Assembly (NCBI RefSeq): GCF_008014695.1
Contig: NZ_VOXE01000001.1
Span: 702,528-766,527, forward strand
Direction of reading: 5' to 3'
Origin: Chryseobacterium sp.
GTDB lineage: Bacteria; Bacteroidota; Bacteroidia; Flavobacteriales; Weeksellaceae
DNA: 64,000 nucleotides
Positions 60,648-64,000 of this stretch are shown one piece after another. Both the position numbers and the translations under genes were made by a program. The notes beneath the pieces were generated by a model. It searched no databases and was not told the DNA's origin. It worked only from the letters and a program-made list of their open reading frames with translations. Positions within the stretch are counted from its first letter, which is position 1. Each line of letters begins with the position of its first letter.

Positions 60648-60983
60648 ATGGATAAATATTATTTAATGATTCCAATATATGAATTATACTCAATACAGGA
60701 ATTAGACGAAGTGACTTTCGATAGGTCGGTTGCAGAATACTTGAAAGACCAAAGAAGTCTGAAAGACCGTAAAAAGATATATTCTGCTTTAGAATGGGCA
60801 AAAGAAAACCCAAATTATGATTTTAAAGATATTATGAAAGACGCTCCTGTTTCTCATGAACTTTCTTTCTCAAATTCAGAAATATCTGACTATTTGATGT
60901 CTTTTAAAACCTTTATGGAAAATAAAGATTTTAAATTACTAACAGAAGATAGACCTATAAAAGAGCCTAAAGATTTTTTATAA
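60648..60983 (+). CDS. Candidate immunity protein 3
   Basis: The 111-residue acidic protein (MDKYYLMIPIYELYSIQELD) has no signal peptide and no family I recognise. It lies between a decayed toxin fragment and a GCAGTC terminator, the immunity position of the array. Confidence 0.6.
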   Translation: MDKYYLMIPIYELYSIQELDEVTFDRSVAEYLKDQRSLKDRKKIYSALEWAKENPNYDFKDIMKDAPVSHELSFSNSEISDYLMSFKTFMENKDFKLLTEDRPIKEPKDFL

Positions 60984-60988
60984 TTTTA

Positions 60989-61014
60989 AAGCAGTCAGAA
61001 ATGGCTGCTTTTTT
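60989..61014 (+). terminator. Cassette terminator 3 (GCAGTC type)
   Basis: aaagcagtca, loop gaaa, tggctgcttt then T-run. Confidence 0.88.
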
Positions 61015-61019
61015 CGTAT

Positions 61020-61106
61020 AAATTTGTAAAAGTTCAAACTGCAGAAGCCTATCAAAAAGCTATCAGAGCATTACAGGAACTTTTAGAAATGTTTGCTAAA
61101 GGCGGA
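61020..61106 (+). repeat. Recombination-tract repeat at head of cassette 4
   Basis: Bases 61033-61106 are the same as 57911-57984 in the full toxin gene; the frame is kept. Confidence 0.85.
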
Positions 61107-61856
61107 CAAAAGCTAAAGAACTTTGTAGATGATATCTGGAAGAAAATAGCTGATTGGTTTTTGAAGAATAAGGAAATAGTAAAAGGTTGGATTGATAGAA
61201 TTAAAAAAGCATTTTCGAAAGATAGTAAAACGGATGAATTATTTCGAGATATTTCCAAGAAATTTATAGTAAATAATAATGGAGTTCTTTCAAAAACTCA
61301 GTTTCTAAAGATTGCAACACAAATAGAAAAGCATTTTGGAACAAAATTACATTGGATTGATAGAAATAGTTATGAATTTAGAGAGCTATTTAAAAAATGG
61401 CAAGAAGAACCTATATTTGCGGTATTTCATAGTTCAACTTTTAAAAACGGAAGGTATGGAATTGTGTTGGATGGTCCTGCTATTTATTTTTTTGAAGGAA
61501 TTCATAAATTTGGAAATAAAATTTCTATAACAGCATACACTCTGCAACATGAGTTAATTCACTTAAAACTTTGGTATAAGATGACAAAAGAGTTTCCTGA
61601 ACTTATTGGTTTATATAGAAAAATACCTAGGTGGTTGGATGAAGCCAATGTAATAGGTGAGATTTTAAAACAAAATGCTCAAAAATTTGGTAAATGGGAT
61701 TTAATAGATATTGAAAACGATTTGACAATACTAAATAATATGTTGAGAAAAAATCCATTATTTAAGAAAGAAGCCCAAAGAATATTAGGTAAAGAGCAAT
61801 TACAATTAAAAGATTTTGAAAACTGGGACTTAAGAAAATTTTTAGAAAAATTATAA
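61020..61856 (+). CDS. Orphan toxin-tip cassette 4 with second zincin domain
   Basis: The frame is open from the terminator, KFVKVQTAEAYQKAIRALQE onward, with KGGQKLKNFVDDIWKKIADW, and includes a zincin tip: TAYTLQHELIHLKLWYKM (HELIH) followed by the same TKEFPEL as the full toxin. The first ATG is at 61089, so alone it would give a 255-residue protein with no delivery part. The toxin domain differs from the first one over most of its length (HWIDRNSYEFRELFKKWQEE). If moved into the main gene by the shared tract it would make an in-frame new toxin. Immunity gene follows by 2 bases. Confidence 0.82.
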   Translation, partial: KFVKVQTAEAYQKAIRALQELLEMFAKGGQKLKNFVDDIWKKIADWFLKNKEIVKGWIDRIKKAFSKDSKTDELFRDISKKFIVNNNGVLSKTQFLKIATQIEKHFGTKLHWIDRNSYEFRELFKKWQEEPIFAVFHSSTFKNGRYGIVLDGPAIYFFEGIHKFGNKISITAYTLQHELIHLKLWYKMTKEFPELIGLYRKIPRWLDEANVIGEILKQNAQKFGKWDLIDIENDLTILNNMLRKNPLFKKEAQRILGKEQLQLKDFENWDLRKFLEKL

Positions 61857-61858
61857 TT

Positions 61859-62191
61859 ATGAAATATACAAAAGAACAAGTAAATAGTATGATTAAGCAG
61901 ATGCTTAAAGACAGAAAGAGACTTTATTTCGAACATATGCCTTTTGATATTCAGTTTTTAAATGATGTAAAACCGTTGTTTAGAAATGATACAATAAAAA
62001 ACGCTTGGGAAGTAGTTGTATTTGTTCAGGAGGATCAATTTCCAGATAAGGAAGAATATTCCATTATTTCTATGGTTCTCAATGATGACACAGGAGATAT
62101 TGAAAGCTATGCAGATATGTCTTGCGGTCGTCCTGTTCCTATGAAAGCAAAATTGAAGAATGGTAAATATGAATTTGAAATGATTCAATAG
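61859..62191 (+). CDS. Immunity protein for the second zincin tip (candidate)
   Basis: The 110-residue protein (MKYTKEQVNSMIKQMLKDRK) begins just after cassette 4. It is a diverged relative of the immunity protein at 58640, sharing W-E-x-V-V-x-V-x-x-x-Q-F and the NGKYE ending. That pattern, related tip with related immunity, supports the assignment. It ends in a GCAGTC terminator. Confidence 0.75.
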   Translation: MKYTKEQVNSMIKQMLKDRKRLYFEHMPFDIQFLNDVKPLFRNDTIKNAWEVVVFVQEDQFPDKEEYSIISMVLNDDTGDIESYADMSCGRPVPMKAKLKNGKYEFEMIQ

Positions 62192-62197
62192 TTTTTT

Positions 62198-62223
62198 AAG
62201 CAGTCTACTGACTGCTTTTTTCT
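62198..62223 (+). terminator. Cassette terminator 4 (GCAGTC type)
   Basis: agcagtc, loop tact, gactgct then T-run. Confidence 0.88.
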
Positions 62224-62226
62224 TAT

Positions 62227-62538
62227 AAATTTGTCAAAATCCAAACTGCGGAAGCTTATCAAACAATAAGCAAAGCATGGATGAACCTTTTGAGCTCATT
62301 AAAGTGGGCGGACAAAAGCTAAAAAATTTTGTAGATGATGTCTGGAAGAAAATTGCAGATTGGTTTTTGAAATTAGTAAATTAGTAAGAAAAATTGCTAA
62401 TGTTACTAATGAGGCCGATTTATTAAAATGAGCAAAGGCTAATAGAATAAAAGTTTTGGCAGAATAACTTCAGACCATTATCAAGCTTACAGGCGGTAAA
62501 AAAAGATTTGGTGGAAGGTATTTTATTCTTTATTATGA
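62227..62538 (+). pseudogene. Orphan cassette 5, decayed copy of cassette 2
   Basis: It reads FVKIQTAEAYQTISKAWMNL and follows cassette 2 closely, but has a deletion after gattggtttttgaa, stop codons at aaatgagca and gaataactt, and an extra A in the final run. Not translatable as one protein. Confidence 0.8.
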
Positions 62539-62576
62539 ATAAATAATTGAATTATTTAAATAGCAAAATAAATATT

Positions 62577-62903
62577 ATGAATTTAAAAGAATTTAGTTAT
62601 GATTCAATAAAATTTGGAATTGGGTTTCCTTTTTATGGAGGATATTGGGCGAATGATTTAGAAAAAATTATTAAATCAACTATTCAGCCCGATAAACTTG
62701 AAAGAATAGATAAGAGTGTAACCTGGAATTATTCAGAAATTGATTTTAATATTGAAAAAGAGAATATTAAATTTAAATTAGAAATTAATAAATATGACGA
62801 CATTTCATTAATTCTTCTAAATGAAGACATTGAAGAATCCAAGCAAAAACTTCGGGATTGGGCAACAATAATTGCTAGGGAAGTAGAAAAATTGAAAAAA
62901 TAA
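62577..62903 (+). CDS. Candidate immunity protein 2, copy B
   Basis: It differs from copy A at only a few residues (for example PDKLERI for PDKFERI, EINKYDD for EINEYDD, IAREVEK for IATEVEK). It is intact although its tip is broken, again consistent with kept immunity. Confidence 0.7.
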   Translation: MNLKEFSYDSIKFGIGFPFYGGYWANDLEKIIKSTIQPDKLERIDKSVTWNYSEIDFNIEKENIKFKLEINKYDDISLILLNEDIEESKQKLRDWATIIAREVEKLKK

Positions 62904-62910
62904 AAATATA

Positions 62911-62936
62911 AGCAGTCGAAAATGGCTGCTTTTTCT
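62911..62936 (+). terminator. Cassette terminator 5 (GCAGTC type)
   Basis: agcagtc, loop gaaaat, ggctgct then T-run. Confidence 0.85.
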
Positions 62937-62940
62937 TTAT

Positions 62941-63282
62941 AAATTTGTCCAGGTTCAAACTGCGGAAGCTTATCAAAAAGCAAGCAGAGCATTGATGGAA
63001 TTATTTAAAGTTGGTAAAGAGTTTACAGACGCAGGTTTTTTTTCTACAACATATACTGAAAAAGCTTTATTGAGATGGATGAGGAATAATCCGGAGGACA
63101 ATGTATTGTGTAAAGTCTATGGTAAAAATGGTAAATTGATAGAAAAAGCTTCTGCCATTATTATAGAAAGTGAAATTTTGTTGAAGTCAAATACTACCTT
63201 TATTGTTGAGGGTATTAAACCAATTCCAAATCCAGTTGATAAAACTAAAAAGGTATTAGAAATCATATTAAAAGAAAAATAA
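62941..63282 (+). CDS. Orphan toxin-tip cassette 6: ADP-ribosyltransferase-like tip (partial)
   Basis: The head FVQVQTAEAYQKASRALMEL is followed directly by KVGKEFTDAGFFSTTYTEKA and later AIIIESEILLKSNTTFIVEG. The STT and E-S-E patterns, in this order and spacing, fit the STS and ExE motifs of ADP-ribosyltransferase toxins; the N-terminal Arg strand is missing, so the domain is truncated. A TTG at 62992 is the only near-start. After the TAA the same frame continues into a deaminase-type remnant. Confidence 0.65.
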   Translation, partial: KFVQVQTAEAYQKASRALMELFKVGKEFTDAGFFSTTYTEKALLRWMRNNPEDNVLCKVYGKNGKLIEKASAIIIESEILLKSNTTFIVEGIKPIPNPVDKTKKVLEIILKEK

Positions 63283-63288
63283 AATTGT

Positions 63289-63474
63289 GCCATCGGAGAC
63301 GAATTTGTAATAGAAACACGAAACATCTTCAAAACCTGTGGAAGCTGCAAACGGGAATTTGTAATGCTGGAAGATTACCTCCGTACCCTAGGCAAAAAAG
63401 TGAAAATTGTAGTATTTTCTGATGAAACAATAAAAGGAACAGCCCGATTAAAGGAAAAATTAAAAATAAAATAG
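63289..63474 (+). pseudogene. Deaminase-type toxin remnant
   Basis: In frame with the preceding tip but after its stop: AIGDEFVIETRNIFKTCGSC, KREFVMLEDYLRTLGKKVKI, VVFSDETIKGTARLKEKLKI, K, stop. T-C-G-S-C fits the CxxC half of the zinc site of toxin deaminases; the first half with the H-A/C-E motif is absent. The SMI1 gene follows by 2 bases. Confidence 0.6.
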
Positions 63475-63476
63475 TT

Positions 63477-63951
63477 ATGAATATAGAGTATATGACTCAA
63501 GTAAAAGAAAATCCCGTTTTAGAAGGATTTAAGAACAGAAGTTTTTCTTTAGATAAAATAAAGCAAATTGAACAAAAATTTAACCACGGAAAAGAATTCC
63601 CCAAAGCATTTAGAGAGTTTTTGTTTTTAGCAGGAGATTTCAACAATATTGCCTTTGACGGTATTGACGGAATCGAAGAACTCCAAGAATATGCTAAGGA
63701 AGATTTAGAAAAAACAAAACAAAAAGTAGATAAACCTTTTTTTTGCTTTTCATGTTTATGATGGTCTATATAGTGTGATTTTTTTGGACGAAACCAATGA
63801 AGATCCAAAAGTTTATATGATTGACCCTTTTGAAGCATTAGAAGGAAGTACATTAATTAGCATTCCTAAAGGTGGTTTTAAAGAAAATTACACGTTTACG
63901 GAACTCGTTAATGAAAGCATACGAAGAATAAAGGATAATATTTCTTTTTAA
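63477..63951 (+). pseudogene. SMI1/KNR4 immunity protein, copy B, frameshifted
   Basis: It matches copy A base for base across most of its length, but the run after aaacc is eight T instead of seven, shifting the frame at codon ~90 (KPFFAFHVYDG becomes KPFFCFSCL, stop). The rest of the gene is intact in the shifted frame. Real inactivation or a homopolymer sequencing error. Confidence 0.8.
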
Positions 63952-63955
63952 TTTT

Positions 63956-63985
63956 AACCGCTTCAAACGAAGCGGTTCTTTTATT
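63956..63985 (+). terminator. Terminator after SMI1 copy B
   Basis: Same hairpin as at 60382-60412; the duplicated block runs to the window end. Confidence 0.85.
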
Positions 63986-64000
63986 TTAAACAATAAAAAA

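Larger units (their letters stand above)
62227..64000 (+). repeat. Duplicated toxin/immunity block, copy B (continues past window)
   Basis: Same order as copy A; here the ART and deaminase pieces are fuller but cassette 2 and SMI1 are broken, so the copies decayed independently. Confidence 0.8.

Overview
The window looks like chromosome from a Bacteroidota bacterium of the Flavobacteriia, close to Chryseobacterium and its relatives. The evidence is three secreted proteins with type IX secretion (T9SS) sorting domains, Bacteroidota-type -7 boxes (TAnnTTTG), a TonB receptor with a PepSY partner, a histone H1-like mini-protein and the ligase-associated DNA damage operon. No rRNA or tRNA gene, CRISPR array or complete insertion sequence was recognised.

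Layout. 0-7.5 kb: tail of an M28 peptidase with T9SS domain, hisC, two glycosyltransferases, dapD, an NlpC/P60 lipoprotein, a lipocalin, a flavin/PNPOx-like protein and a SpoIIAA-like protein. 7.6-13.4 kb: a tight four-gene operon (exonuclease, ATP-dependent ligase, Lhr-type helicase, PdeM). 13.5-18.6 kb: a family of palindromic repeats around a solo DUF559 endonuclease, plus a PepSY/TonB iron-uptake pair that lies between two direct copies of a composite repeat. 18.6-30.3 kb: two T9SS cargo proteins, small enzymes, an HNH/SRA-like nuclease and several gene remnants (a frameshifted cupin, a second cupin tail, an S9 peptidase tail). 30.3-33.7 kb: pstSCAB phosphate importer. 33.8-40.1 kb: cyanophycin cluster (DapB-like protein, cyanophycinase, GntA-like haem N-hydroxylase, DUF1989 protein, cyanophycin synthetase). 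41.2-47.1 kb: a five-gene operon that appears to make, import and break down ergothioneine (egtD, egtB, an EgtUV-like ABC transporter, a PLP C-S lyase). 47.2-50.3 kb: housekeeping and stress genes.

50.6-64.0 kb is an accessory region: an M15 peptidase, a patatin lipase, an unrecognised 1255-residue protein, and a 731-residue polymorphic toxin with a C-terminal HEMYH zincin domain and its immunity gene. Downstream lies a row of promoterless, mostly start-less toxin-tip cassettes. Each cassette opens with the same short coding segment found inside the full-length toxin. Most carry an immunity gene and end in a near-identical GCAGTC hairpin terminator. Part of the row is duplicated and decaying, and the DNA from about 57.8 kb on is visibly AT-rich. 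This toxin-tip store, which could swap tips into the main toxin by homologous recombination, is the strongest candidate for an underdescribed system here. The ergothioneine operon, with a circularly permuted binding domain, and the cyanophycin/N-hydroxylase cluster come next.
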